From contig JACGWO010000007.1 in NCBI GenBank assembly GCA_034509735.1, positions 21,790,046 to 21,854,045 on the forward strand: a stretch of DNA of 64,000 nt, given 5' to 3'. The translations under genes were made by a program, and so were the position numbers. The notes under the pieces were generated by a model. The model had not been told where the DNA came from and did no database searches. It worked only from the letters and a program-made list of their open reading frames with translations. Below, in pieces: positions 1 through 12,228 of this stretch (positions are counted from its first letter, which is position 1; each line of letters opens with the position of its first letter). Origin of the DNA: Sesamum alatum. Its lineage: Eukaryota > Streptophyta > Magnoliopsida > Lamiales > Pedaliaceae.

Positions 1-385
1 GCCATACCATTCTCGTTCCACGAGATTCCCAAGATAATTGCCTCATCCTTTCACATGATCCCGAGGACTCCAAGTGAATCATGCTAATCGGGTGTTAGAC
101 CCGACCCAATCAACCGAATCATAGACCCGCTGCTACCTCCACGACTCGTGAGAGAGGTAACAGTGGTCTACTTTTCGTTCATGACACAGTGCAACTTCTT
201 TTAAGTACGATAGACGTGGCACGACTCGTGAGACCATGCTATCGACCTAAATTAGCTTCCTCACTATGCCATAGATTGGAAGGCATGGACAAAATCCTAG
301 AGTCCATGTCCACTTTGTCTAGGGTCTAATATTTGGACATTGGTCCAATAAAGTGAGAGTTGTAAATGACCGAGATCTCATATCT

Positions 386-402
386 ATATATATATATATA
401 TA
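386..402. repeat. TA microsatellite
   Basis: A short (TA)n run lies in the leader of element Z. Confidence 0.8.
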
Positions 403-1244
403 AACACATTCATCAACAATGCGTAAATAAATAAATTGGATCCCATAGCAGTTATACGATAAATAAAACCATTTATTCATCATAACAGCCACATGCAAAA
501 TTAAAGCCTAGCACGCCCCTGTTGGATGATCACGAGCCCGAATCCTATGCGACCCACTGAGCCCGCAGTGGGTCTATGGTCAATCTAGGGTTGGTCCTAC
601 ACTATTACATTAATAGTAACCTAATCATCATTCTGATGGGCCTTGGTCTCTTTTGTCTTTCAACTCTCCATGGAAACGCCTTGGATCCTCCATTCTGGGC
701 TCTCCATGTGGACATTCCTTCTTCTCCACATATGCATAAAAATAAAATCCTCACTTCTATTCTACTTTCATTACATATGTAAAAAGAAACACCAGCGACA
801 ACCCGGGGGGAGTACATTAGGAGAGAGAAAGAATGTCTTATTATTCCAAGGCAACTAGAAGGGGAGAAGGAGAAAGCAAAAAGAGGCACACAGGCCCAAC
901 ACAAATTTAAACCATACATTTGGTCTAGGGCTCGCGACCATCCATTTCCATTAAACGCATATAATCACATGATCCAATCACATAAACACATGCTAATAAT
1001 CCATGATTACCAATCATATCAATCCATGATAAATAAATGAGCTACATAAAAAATTATGGTACAACCGTTGGCAACAACCTTTTCTCGTTTAGGAAGACCC
1101 TTCCTCATTATTTGAAGGTAAGTAATTCCCGGGATTCCAAATCCAATACATTCAACCTCCCAAATAATGTTCTTAGAGAAAATATGAAAAATTAAATAAA
1201 ATGAATTTTCAGAATTATTTAAAAAATTAAAATAACGAGAAAAC

Positions 1245-1815
1245 GATCAGGTCAACCAGCCGCCGCCATCGGCAGCACTCTGCCGGCGCACGCAGGTCAG
1301 CAGGCCCAGCCTGCTGCCCTGGCGCGAGCGCAGGCCCCTGCCTGTCCGCGCGCGCGCCTGGTCGGCAGCACTGCGCACGCCTGCGCGCACTGGCACCTCT
1401 GCCTGCGCGTGCCAACCTGCCAGCCGCCTGCCGCGCAAGTAGCCAACCTGTTCTGCGCAGGTTGGCAACCTGCCAACCGCCAACCTGTTCTGCACAGGCC
1501 GCGCGCGTGCACGCGCATCGGGCGGGCGCGTGCACGCGCATCGGGCGGGCGCGTGCAGACTCCAACATCTGCGTGCGCGTGCGCACAGCCTTTTTGCACG
1601 TAAGTCGCGAGCGCGCACGCCCGCAGACTCCGCTGTCTGCGTGCGCGCGCGGGCTTCCCTGCCCGCATGAGCGCGCCCGGCCACCCGTCTGCGCCTGTCG
1701 CCCGGCCGCGCGTGCCGTGCCCTCTTGGCGAAGGCAGCCGGGCGCAGGCTCCCCTGCCTGCGTGTGCCTGCCACGCCTGAGCGCACAGCGTGCGCGGTCA
1801 GCTATCAGCTGGCCG
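1245..1815 (-). repeat. GC-rich leader block of element Z with 23 bp tandem repeat and hairpins
   Basis: About 570 bp of very GC-rich, CG/GC-alternating DNA lies in an otherwise AT-rich neighbourhood, at the same leader position as 12565-13065 in element D. A 23 bp unit is repeated in tandem at 1503-1525 and 1526-1548, with a partial third copy from 1549. A hairpin with arms 1611-1627 and 1634-1647 has a short loop and a 4 nt bulge. Open frames across it encode only low-complexity Arg/Ala/Cys-rich peptides, so I do not call a gene. Confidence 0.75.
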
Positions 1816-2018
1816 CGTGTGATGTTTTCTCTGTTTTATTCGTTTTTGCCCCCCGTTTCCCAAGAAAAAATAGAAAAAACCAACAACACCAAAATCATAC
1901 ATAATTGAAAGCAAGAAAACGACATGCTTTACAATAAAAATATCAAAAAATAATTAAAACATGCCATACACGTTTTCATGCTTAAAACGCACACAAAACC
2001 CTAGGCCTATACACTGAA

Positions 2019-2034
2019 CCGGGGTCTAATACCA
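2019..2034 (-). other. Primer-binding site of element Z
   Basis: In reverse complement this is TGGTATTAGACCCCGG, a decayed match to the initiator tRNA-Met 3' end seen intact in element D (TGGTATCAGAGCCCGG). It lies one base inside the LTR boundary. Confidence 0.8.
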
Positions 2035-2035
2035 G

Positions 2036-4039
2036 TGAAAGCCTAGGGTAGGCGTGTGGATCATACAGGGAGTAGCGCGAATGCGGAAGCGTTGTATAAT
2101 TTAGATTTAAAGAATTTAAAACATGCATAAATGTATATTAAAATAAAACACGTTCAAGGGGTGTACCGTTGAAACTCCCGTGCGTTTGGTGTATCTCATG
2201 AATAATAAAAGGCATACATAGCAATCATGGAGGTCATATGATTCGAAAATAAAGAGGACGAAAAAGATAAAACCGGAAACCTACCGATTGTCGTTTTCGC
2301 CTTCTAATCGGTACTCGCGTTGTTCCTCGATTTGCTCCAAGATCTCGTGTAGGAGATCCTCTAATTCGTGACACGCAATCCACCCACGTATCTTGATCTT
2401 TGTGCTAGCGAAAGAGCAAGTATATTTAGGAGAGGATGGATCGATCAAACGTTATTAGTTTAACGAGATCAATCCTCCTTTTGTTGCAATTGTTAAAACA
2501 AAAGAACAAGAAAGTATTTTCTTGGAATGAGAGAGAGAGAGATGCGGCCAGGAGAGAGAGAGAGCACACGAGTGTGTGTCTGTGTGTGTGTGTGTTTCAA
2601 GATTCATCATCTTCTTCAATGTGTGTGCTAAGGAGTATTTATAGAAGAGGAATCCTATTCCTCTTCAAGTTTCCTACACTTTGAAGACTCCACCACAACT
2701 AGGATTTGACTTAGTCAAATCCTAGTCAAATAGCTTCTTTGGTCAAATCAAATTTGGCCATTGATTTCTCCCTTTTAATCTTAACCATTAATTTAATTTA
2801 ATGGAATATTTAAATAGGATTTAAATATTCCAAGGGCAATAAATAAATATATTAAATATAAATATTTATTCCAAGCCCATTAAACTAATTTTCTAATAAA
2901 TCTAATTTTTTAGATAAATCCCTTTTATCTAATAAAAGGAATTAATTATTCCCAAGAAAATAAGGACCCGATTAAATTCAATTTAATCGCTCCATTTCTC
3001 CAAATATTTAATTCTAAATTAAATACTTTATGTGTGCGGATTGTGTGTGACTCTTTAGGTTCACCTTCAGCTAGACTTGGTTGGATTCCTAGAATTCGCC
3101 CGTTACCATGGGTGGCCATCTATCAATGGTCCATGGCACTAGAGACTAGGTGAATATACGGGGATGAACATTTAGGCTCTACAGTACATCTATCCTTCCG
3201 TCTACGGTCTCACCACTTAGGGTCTAGGGCACTGATAATGCAAGTACCCATTTTGGACCTAAGTGTCGGTCTGTCATCTACTAAACGCCGCAAGGGAAAC
3301 CTTCCCTTCTATTCAGTTACTGTGGGCACAGATTTTAGGGACAAGACACAGAGCATTTGTGAGACACAACTGTCAATACCTTTTGACAGGAGACAGATCC
3401 TTTCTTGGAAACTACTGTCACTCTGCACACCGGAGCTGCACTAGATATAGCTTATGACTACTCAAGTGCATCTTGGCAATCTCTCACCATATCTAAGATA
3501 CAGCCCTGATGTACAGGTAAACTCAGCAATTCCTCAAGTCAAAGGACTTGATCTGCACCGTTGGAACCGGGAACACACCTCATACCTAACCGACTCTACT
3601 CAAGGTCCTCCGTAAGACGGTTCCCCCGAGTCACCTCAGTCAGCTGCTCCCTAGCAGGCCAACCCACTAACACTGCTTAGATGACCCTCGTCACCTATCG
3701 ATTAAATATGAAAACAGATGCTTAGTGCAAGTCTCAAAGGGAATCTCGGTACCCACTTTCGAGATTCCTTGACTTGGAGATTTCCAAACTGATTCGGCGG
3801 AACTGATTTCATGGACCTACCTCCAAGCGTAGTCCCAGTCCCTGAAATACATTTTCAGTCTGTGGGCTTTGTTTGCGTAGTAAACAGATATATAAAGCAG
3901 ATAAAGTGAACACAAACAAAGTAAATGCCAAATGAATTTCACTTCTCATTCATTAACGATTTATTAAAACCTCAAAATTGTTCAGACATAGGTTATAATT
4001 CGCCTACCAAGATTGAGTACATGGTCACCTATTCTAACA
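2036..4039 (-). repeat. 5' LTR of element Z
   Basis: The segment begins TGAAAGCC and ends TTCTAACA on the + strand, so the LTR itself reads TGTTAGAAT...TTTCA, the termini used by element D. It is 2004 bp long. A TATA-like box in LTR orientation lies at 2636-2643 (TATTTATA on +), flanked by GA and GT microsatellites at 2531-2600. The segment is homologous to the solo LTRs at 42281 and 47088. Confidence 0.9.
2531..2600. repeat. GA and GT microsatellites
   Basis: GA-rich runs are followed by a (GT)n tract inside the Z LTR, just downstream of its TATA-like box in LTR orientation. The solo LTRs at 42281 and 47088 carry a GT tract at the same place. Confidence 0.8.
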
Positions 4040-5008
4040 TCTGCGCGCTGAACGTCTGTGCGTGTTGGGCGCGCACGGGCTTTGCCGGCCGTACACGTCC
4101 GAACCGGTGGGCGGTTTTTTTTGCCCTTTTTTTTTTTTTGGAAAATTTGATCTTCTAGTATTCTGCATATTTTTTTCTGAAATATTTAATATATGTTTGA
4201 TTTAATTTTAATTAAGAATTATTTTTCCTAAAATTAAATTGCCTAAGATTATTTTGAAAATAGTTTCCAAAAAAAAAATGTACATGGGTTGTACGAGGTT
4301 TTCGATATCTATTTTTAATTGTATTTTTGACATGTATTTTTCTGCATTTAATTATGTTATGGAACGATATTGGATATCATTTATTTAATACATTATTTGT
4401 ATTATTTGGAGCATGATTATATTGGATATGTAATTATGTTGCGTTTTGTTAATTGGATTAACAAGTGATGATCACGTAGCCCATTGACCTGTGTATGGTT
4501 TTAAATTCCTTTTGGGTGGGGCCTGCGTGCCTCTTGTTTTGGGACTATTATCTCCCACTTTCTCCTTATGATGTTAAAGCTTGTCTTTTTTCCTTTTATT
4601 TCCCATGTATTTCATTTCTCTTGTAATGAGAGTAGTTGAGAATTTTTTTGGTGAGGTTTTATATTTTATGTCTAATAAGGCATGCCCACAGAGAAAAAGG
4701 AGGCCTACGTCGGACGGAGGCTTAAGGTGGGACATCAAGGTGAAACAAGTAGAATACAAGGCTTATTGGCATGACATTGGGTTAATTTGTTGTAATAGTG
4801 TAGGACCACCCCAGACAGATCGTAGACTCACTACGTGCTCAGTGGGTCGCATAGGTTTCCTTCGTGATCATCCAACAGGGGTATGCTAGGTTTACTTGCA
4901 TGCGATGCATTTATTTAAATGCTTTATAATACTGGATATTTTATGCATGCAAAAATATTAATGTGATGAGGTCTCGGTCAATAATTTTGAACTCTCACTT
5001 TGTAGGAC

Positions 5009-5512
5009 CAAGTTAAAATGTTAGGCCCACAATGGGCTTGGATCAAAATGATTTTTATCCGTCCAAGCCTTCCATCCACGGCATTATGGAGAGCAAGCTA
5101 CCGCTACCCAGATGTGGTCTCACGAGTCGTGGCACATTTGGAATAGAGGAAAGCTACACCTTTGTTGTGAACAAAGAAATACACTCACTATTTCCCTGTC
5201 CCACGTGTCGTGGGGGGCGACAGTTGAGGTATGATTTGGTTGATGGGTCGGGCCTAATGCCAAGTTAAAATATTAGGCCTACGATGGACTTGGGTCAAAT
5301 GATTTGATTTGTCTAAGCCTTCCATCCATCGCAATATCGTGAGGAAGCTACCGCTACCCAAGTGTGGTCTCACGAGTCGTGACACATTTGGAATAGAGGC
5401 AAGCTGCACCATTGTTGTGAACAAAGGAATATGCTCGTTGTCTCCCTGTCTCACGAGTTGTGGGGGCGGCAATTGAGGTATGATTTGGTTGATGGGTCGG
5501 GCCTAGTATCGA
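5009..5512 (+). repeat. 252 bp tandem duplication in the leader of element A
   Basis: Two adjacent, slightly diverged copies start with the same CCAAGTTAAAAT word at 5009 and 5261. Each contains the paired CACGAGTCGTG-type palindromes that other copies carry only once, so A has four (5121, 5202, 5371, 5452). Confidence 0.85.
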
Positions 5513-5819
5513 GTAGCATGATTCGCTTGGAATCCTCGGGATCATGTGAAGAGGTGAGGTTAAATATTTCGGGAATCTTATCGGATGAGAATGGTATTAG
5601 ATACTTCCCACGGGCTTTTTCCATGTGAATCATAAAATCTGGGCATGGAGAATTGCGCTTGTGGATCCCAAGCCCACTAGGAAATGATATTCGGAAACTC
5701 CATTTGAGAGTGATGGGCTTTTGTACTAATAGTGGGAGGGGTTAATGACTAAAGGACCAAGTCTTAACTTGAACATAATATTGTTATAATATACTGAATG
5801 TTTTTCTGTTTCATTATTG

Positions 5820-6660
5820 ATGTCTAAGAATCCACTATAACCCTTATACTTGAGATTAATAAGTCTAATGGAGCGAATTACTACGCCTGGCTGTGAAATC
5901 TTAAGATGGTCTTAGATTTCAAAGAACTAGACCTTTTTTGGATAAGATTTTTCCTTAGACCTCGTCGGAAAGGTCATTGCCCGAAGAACATTTGACGTTC
6001 AAGAAGAGGCTTAATGACAACTAGAAGGTCTGCAACATCATACTAGCATCCATGGATAATGAGATCCAGAAGCAGTATGATAGGCTAGAGGATGTTGGCT
6101 CGATGATGCTTCGATTGCAGCAAGTCTATGCGGTCCCCGACCCACATGTTAGATATGTTGCAATGAAGGCATTCTTCGGAGCGAAGATGATAGAAGGATC
6201 GTCGGTACAAGAGCATGGAGTGATGATGCTGTCCCTTGTGGAAAAGCTCAAAGACCTCCAAGTTGATCTCGAAAAAGAGATGTACTTCGACGTGATCCCT
6301 CAGTCTCTTCTACCCTCACTCAACCCATTTATAGTTAACTACAACATGAATGGGCTTGAGAAAGACCTTCATGAGTTGATAAAAATGTTGGTCCAGTATG
6401 AGGCAACGATTGAAAAATCTGCGCTGACGGTACTAGTGAGGAGGCTTCGACTTCTAAAGCGAAAGTCAAGGGTGTCGGACGCCAGAAAGAGGAAGAAGGC
6501 TTAGACAACATCAGCCGCTGCCAGCACTTTGAGTGCTCCTGTTACACCGCTGGGCGGGGGTAAAAGAAAGAGGAAAAGGGTTCTTGGGCTTATTGTTTGC
6601 ATTAACTGCGAGAAAAGGGACATTGGAAGAGGGAGTTTCCTAAAGTCCCTCTCCAATAAA
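5820..6660 (+). pseudogene. gag pseudogene of element A
   Basis: The start codon at 5820 begins with the same first codons as gag of elements C and D (MSKNPL), followed at once by an in-frame TAA. The longest open stretch (6052-6504) reads like gag residues from about 78 onward, including the LVEKL and FIVNYNMNGLEK segments of copia-type gag. A decayed zinc knuckle follows near 6597-6640, where the Cys-X2-Cys is visible but a frameshift spoils the His-X4-Cys half. Gag would form the particle around element RNA; this copy cannot. Assignment is by direct comparison with elements C and D in this window. Confidence 0.8.
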
Positions 6661-7260
6661 GGTGACATTTGAATTGAGTATCAACATTATCATTGTTTTA
6701 TTTTTTGGTATTGGATACCAGTCGTTCATAACTTGTGAATGGTTTGCAGGTGCTGATGAGGAACATAAAACTAAGACAAACGATCCTAAGATCTAGCAAT
6801 GGAAAAGTTGTTGCTGCAAAGATTAGGGATTAGTTAGGCTTAGCAGTGATCATGTCAGGATTGTGTCTATGAGGATTATGTAACCTAGCATGATCAAAAT
6901 GTGTTCCATTTATTGTTGGACAATTTTGGATAACATAATTTTGATCAATAAAATTGCTTTTATTTGACAAAAAATGGCGATTCTTGTCTGCTAGGTTTGA
7001 TACATAAACACTTAACACTGTCCCATAATTAGATTATGAGTACTCAAAACAAATGACTAAAATGAATACAATCAAGATGAACTTACGGATTTGGCATCCA
7101 TGCTGGGTCAGTTTCCATTAGTTAAGGATGAGGAAGTTGGAAGATCCAAAGAGTCTAGCAATAGAAGATTTTGATCTGCTAGCTTGTAAATCTTCTCTAA
7201 GGAGGAAAAGACTAAAGAGTCATTTTGTTAGACAAAGTGGGCTTGTCGATAGTCTTTTGG

Positions 7261-7604
7261 ATTGGATCCAAAAAGACTTATATAGATTACTAAATACACA
7301 GGACCAAAAGAGGGTTCACAAGTCTAAGAACCTTTGGTTGGTTCAGGCAATTAGACTTGGAGTGGTGAACCAAACTGGCCACCTTTTGATTAGATCGAGA
7401 GGGTGTGTATTTAGTGGGAGTCCCAATAGACTATTGGATTGGATCCAAAAAGGATATCTGTAAGGTTACTGAATACACAAGACCAAAAGAGGATTCACAA
7501 GTCTAAGAACCTTTGGTAGGTTCGGGGTATTAGACTTGGAGTGGTGAATCAAATTGGTTACCTTTTGATTAGATCGAGAGGACGTGTATTTAGTGGGAGT
7601 TGTC
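7261..7604 (+). repeat. 175 bp tandem duplication in the integrase of element A
   Basis: Two near-identical copies start GGATTGGATCCAAAAAG at 7261 and 7436 and end near TTTAGTGGGAGT. Element D has a single copy of the corresponding region. Confidence 0.8.
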
Positions 7605-8405
7605 GAATATCTGAATGAGAATGTCATTCTTAATCAGTGAAATTTTTCTTGAAGCGGCCATGCTTGAATGGTCTCTGATAAGGGAAAAATGAACCCTGTT
7701 AGCCTTGGTTCGCTCGTATTTCACTGAAGTTACTGTAACCCATCTAGATATGGATATGAAAGTTGTCAGGTTGATAAACATGCACTTTCTTAAAGTCAAG
7801 ACAAGTTACCATATTGGATATAGTTTAGTAGGAAGACAGACTAGAATCGGTGTCTGATTTGTGCAAGTCTAGTGCAAAATAATGCAAACATTAGGTTATT
7901 TCCCACTGACTATATTCCAGTCCTCCTAGGGACGACCAGAATACTTTAGATACCTGATGGGTATAAGTTTCTGGGTCCGACCGGTCAATTAGAGCATGAT
8001 CCAAAGGACATATAGAGAAGCGATGTTAGACATCGAGATTAGATCAATGGCTTGAAGCCATGGGATCTGTCTTGAAATTCAAAATGGGTTTGAGATTTCA
8101 TGTAATTGGAATATTCGTTTTGACAAACCTATACTATGTATGACTCGGTCAATAACGAGCATTAGGGTCAGTGGGAGTGTGGTTGTATTCCGAGTGTCAA
8201 GTGTTTAACGTCTTATTTATTTGGAATGAAATTAAGATGTTAGGAAACACTAGAAACACGAGTATTATTCAAGCAATTCTCCATGAAAGGAATTGGATTC
8301 CTATTCATAGGCCAAGATGTCCAAAACTTAGTCATGATTGACTAATGAGGAAGCTTAGATGTTTTACATCCCCTACATCTTTTCCATACGCAGCATGGGT
8401 ATGCT

Positions 8406-8410
8406 GTTGG
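8406..8410. repeat. Target site duplication of element B, left copy
   Basis: GTTGG here is paired with GTTCG at 35395-35399. The one mismatch fits the age of the insertion. Confidence 0.75.
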
Positions 8411-10357
8411 TGAAGGACAAGCGGATCAGCCTCAGAGCGCGAGCGGAAGCGAGAAAGCATGAAAGATACATAAATTTAAAACAATTAAACGTAATCCCAA
8501 GGGGTGTACCCTTGGGTGCTCAACCGGGCGTTCGATGTAGGATGTATTAATATTGAAGCATATATCATACATAGCCGTAGATAAAATGTAAATCTACAAA
8601 AGCGTAATAAACCATTACCTTTGTAGATTTCATGTGTGTGCGGCTACTTGCGTTGTTCCTTCTCCGGAATGTTCACAAAATCCAAACGTATGGATTCTCC
8701 AAAGGTGATCCACACCACAGCGGAAGAAACTCACGTTCTCCTTGCTAGAAGAAAAGGATTTATGAAGGAATCGGCTTAAGAGAATAAACACTATGAATTA
8801 GTGTTCTCTTAAACCTACTTTGTTCTTCTCTTTTGATCCAAGATCAAATGAAGAACACTAGTGGGAGAGGGAGAGAGAGGCCGAGAATGAGAGAGAGGAG
8901 AGGGGCCGAAAATTCTTTCTTCTTTCCCTAGAAAAGATGAATAATGATTCTCTCTTACATTAGGTGTTGTAAATACTCATGTATATACATAATTAATGTG
9001 TTTATTGGAATGTGTCTAGGTTCATCCAAAGCTTTGGCTTAGCTTATGATTTTTGAAGGATGTCTAGATACATTCCAATCAATCACCATTAATTCTTCAA
9101 TCAATCCTACCAACTTTTAAGGTATGATCAAATCATACCAAAAGCGAAGGGCTTGATTGAAGTTGATTTGTCTCTTACCAAAAGAGACAAGTCAACCGTC
9201 ACCCTGCATGCAACATGGCTGAATTTTGCTTCCTCCATGGGAGCATTTTCGGCCATGCTCAATATGGGAAGAAGTCCAACTTCTTCCTATTCCAAAATAG
9301 GAATTATTTTTCCTCTTGTGTCAAAATTTAACGGACCGATTTTTATCGTAATCCAATTACGACGAATGCAAAAAGAAACCAATTCAATGTCCACTTAAAT
9401 TATTCCTATTGGTCTTTTAATCCAATCAAAAGATCCAACATCTCGACTTTTCATATTTAATCGATAAATCCGATTTACCGATTAAACAAGGGCCCGATAC
9501 AATATCGGCCCGTCCATTCAATGGATTATCCCTTAATTAATCCAATTACTTATTTATCCTTCGAGATTGACTCCAAGTCAATCTCTCAACCTGTTCGGTG
9601 ATTTGTGTGTGACCCTTAAGGTTCACCCTCTGGTAGACCTGGGCTCGTGTCCCACAAGGCCCGTTACCATGGGTGGACGTCCAGCAACGATCCATGGCAC
9701 TAGAGACTAGGTGAATGTTGGCGTGAACATTTAGGCGCTGATTCCGTACGGGTACGGTCCTTCCGTTTTACCGTCTCCCGACCTTAGTCGAGGGTATGGA
9801 ATTGGGCGTCGGTTCCCATCCTTGACTAAGAATCTATGCTTAATACTCGAGATTACGCATGCTTCATTGCGTCGACACAGGAAACCATTCCCTGTTCGAC
9901 CAACTACTGTGGCCACAGTTTTAAACAACATGAACGTGTCTCCGAGTGGATAAGAGATACCTCTGTCACATACTAACAGGGGACGGATCCTGTTCTTGGA
10001 ATCCACCGTACTCGCTACACATTCTGACCGCACTGGACAAGGCTTATAATGATCATCTTACAGAATGATCACCTTTCGCCAGATCCAAGATACAGCCCAC
10101 CTGTGCACGCGACTGCCATGGTTCCTTAAGTCTGAGGACTACTCCCGTACTATCGGAACCGGGAAAATCTAATCATACGGACCAGGCCTCCAAGGTTTCC
10201 ATATGATGATCCCCGCGATTCAGTCCAATCGGCTCGACCCCAGTCGACCAACCCATCAAGATCGTGTAGGCGTCCCACGCCTGTCGCCGATGAAACACGG
10301 CACTCATTCAATGAACACGACTCTTGATGCAAGTCTCAATAGGACTTCCGATGCCCT
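8411..10357 (-). repeat. 3' LTR of element B, distal part
   Basis: It starts TGAAGGACAAGCGG, the reverse complement of the B/C type LTR 3' end, and stops where element D is inserted. The remainder is at 20663-20955, giving a 2240 bp LTR. It carries the LTR hairpin at 8496-8516 and the CTGTGGCCACAG palindrome at 9907-9918. Confidence 0.9.
10353..10357. repeat. Target site duplication of element D, left copy
   Basis: GCCCT here is identical to 20658-20662. Removing D plus one copy restores a continuous B-type LTR, as seen uninterrupted at 26290-26330. Confidence 0.95.
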
Positions 10358-11771
10358 TGTTAGAATAGGTGACCATGTAAGCTAATTTTGGCAGGAATAT
10401 GTAACCTATCTCTAGACAATTCTTTGGTATTTGATAAAACATTTATGAATAAAGAAGTGAAAATTCAAATGGCAATACTTTGTTTACGTTCACTTATCTG
10501 CATTTACATTTCTGTTCACTATGCAAACAAACCCCACGGACTGAGAAACGATTTCGGGGACTGGGACTACGCTTGGAGGTAGGTCCATGAAATCAGTCTC
10601 GCCGAATCAGTCCGTAAATCTCCAAGTCAAGAAATCCCGAAAAATGGGGTACCAGGATTCCCTTTGAGACTTGCACTAAGCATCTGCTGTCGTATTTCAT
10701 CGACGGGTGACGAAGGTCGTCTAAGCAGTGTTAGTGGGTCAGCGTGCTAGGAAGCAGCTGACTGAGGTGACTCGCGGGAACCGTCTTACGGAGGACCTTG
10801 AGTATGGTCAGCAAGGTATGACGTGTATTCCCGGTTCCAATGGTACAGGCCAAGTCCTTTGACTTGAGGAACTGCTAAGTTTACCTGTGCATCAGGTCTG
10901 TATCTTAGATATGGTGAGAGATAGCCAAAATACTCTTGAGTAGTCATAAGCCATGTCTAGTGCAGCTCGGGTGTACAAAGTGACAGTAGTTTCCAAGAAA
11001 GGATCTGTCTCCTGTCAAAAGGTATTGACAGTTGAGTCTCATGTATGCTCTGTCTTGTCCCTAAAATCTGTGGCCACAGTAACTGAACAGAAGGGAAAGG
11101 TTTCCCTTGGGGCGTTTAGTAAGGACAGACCGACAGTTAGGTCCAAAATGGGTACCTGCTTTTTCCGTGCCCTAGACTCTAAGTGATGAGACCGAAGACA
11201 GAAGGACAAGTGTACTGTTAGAGCCTAAATGTTCATCCCCGAATATTTCACCTAGTCTCTAGTGCCATGGACCGTTGCTAGATGGCCACCCATGGTAACG
11301 GGCGGATTCTAGGAATCCGACCAAGTCTAGCTGAATGGTGAACCTAAAGAGTCACACACTATCCACACACACTTAGTATTTAATTTGGAATTAAATATTG
11401 GAGTAAAGGAATGATTAAATTAGATTTAATCGGGTCCTATATTTTCTTGGAGAAATTAATTCCTTCTATTTGATAAAGGGAATTAAATTAATAAATAGGA
11501 TTTATTAAAAGGGTTGATTTAATGGGCTTAGAATAAATAATAATATTTATTTATTATATTATATTTATTCTTTTAGCCTTTTGGAATATTTAATGGGATT
11601 TAAATATTCCATTAAATTAAAATCAACGGTTGAGATGGAAAGGGGAGATGGAAGGCTAGGATTCGTTTGACTAGGTCAAACACTAGTTTGACTAGGACTT
11701 TGACTAGGTCAAAATCCTAGTCAAATTAGAGTACCTAGAGTTGGAGTTTAAAGAGGATTAAACTCCTCCTC

Positions 11772-11779
11772 TATATAAA
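11772..11779 (+). promoter_or_regulatory. TATA box of the element D 5' LTR
   Basis: TATATAAA lies about 570 bp upstream of the LTR end, and the same box occurs at 20077-20084 in the 3' LTR. It is the only strong TATA near the U3/R transition. The start of transcription is inferred. Confidence 0.7.
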
Positions 11780-12228
11780 CATCTAGCTTCCAACAATTGT
11801 AGGATGATGATTCTTGAAAACACACACAACACACACTCTCCCCTTCTCCTCATCTCTCGTCCGCCCCCTCTCTCTCTAGCAAGAAAATATTTTTCTTAGT
11901 TCTTTTGTTCTTGGAACATTAGAACTTAGATGAATCAATACCGTTAATCGATAACGGGTTGTTGATTCATCCACTCCAAAAATATACACTTGTTCGTTGC
12001 TAGCACGACGTGCAAGATACGTGGGGTGGATCGTGTGTCACGATTTGGAGGGTCTCAAGAACGAGATATCTGTGCAAAACGGGGAACAACGCGAGTAGCC
12101 GTTGAAGACGAAAACGACAACGGGTAAGTCTCAGTTTACGTTTTCGCCTCTTTTAATTTTCAACTCTATGGCCTCCATGATTTCTTTACATGCTTTATAA
12201 TCATGAGATACACCGAACGCCCGGGAAC

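Larger units (their letters stand above)
1..4039 (-). mobile_element. Copia LTR retrotransposon, element Z (5' end; cut by window edge)
   Basis: On the - strand this reads LTR (4039 to 2036), primer-binding site (2034-2019), then about 2 kb of untranslated leader down to position 1. The leader matches that of element D (roughly 12352-14350) in reverse complement, including the GC-rich block and the paired CACGACTCGTG palindromes at 140-150 and 220-230. Gag and pol would lie left of the window. The right LTR end (ATTCTAACA, 4039) abuts GC-rich leader sequence of element A, so Z appears to be inserted in the leader of A. The second target duplication cannot be checked. No coding capacity remains in the visible part. 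Confidence 0.85.
4040..8410 (+). mobile_element. Ancient copia element A, 5' part (leader, gag, PR, IN, RT remnants)
   Basis: This is a heavily mutated + strand copia element. A short GC-rich leader segment (4044-4110) and leader sequence to 5819 are followed by gag remnants (5820-6660) and pol remnants (6661-8410). It stops abruptly in the RNase H region where element B begins at 8411, and the same reading continues at 35395. The 5' LTR is not in the window, since element Z separates it. Stops and frameshifts are numerous, and two internal tandem duplications (252 bp and 175 bp) are present. Confidence 0.85.
6661..8410 (+). pseudogene. pol pseudogene of element A, 5' portion (PR-IN-RT)
   Basis: Remnants occur in the expected copia order. 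A protease-like VLDT segment lies near 6705, the integrase zinc-binding and N-terminal core around 7128-7460, and an RT segment with the GEAM..DID..LEAM spacing near 8010-8070. The final stretch (about 8360-8410) matches the PYA..VGS segment at the start of the RNase H region. Reading breaks at 8410 and continues at 35395. A 175 bp tandem duplication (7261-7435 and 7436-7604) disrupts the integrase. There are too many stops for function. Confidence 0.75.

Noticed and set aside
1227..1908. Several overlapping open frames of 120-180 codons on both strands
   Set aside because: They lie in the CG-alternating leader block of Z, encode repetitive Arg/Ala/Cys peptides in many frames at once, and have no counterpart frame in D.
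10388..10582. Similar short ORFs at both D LTR starts (10388 and 18691)
   Set aside because: They are the same LTR sequence read twice; the peptides end differently because of small indels, which argues against coding.
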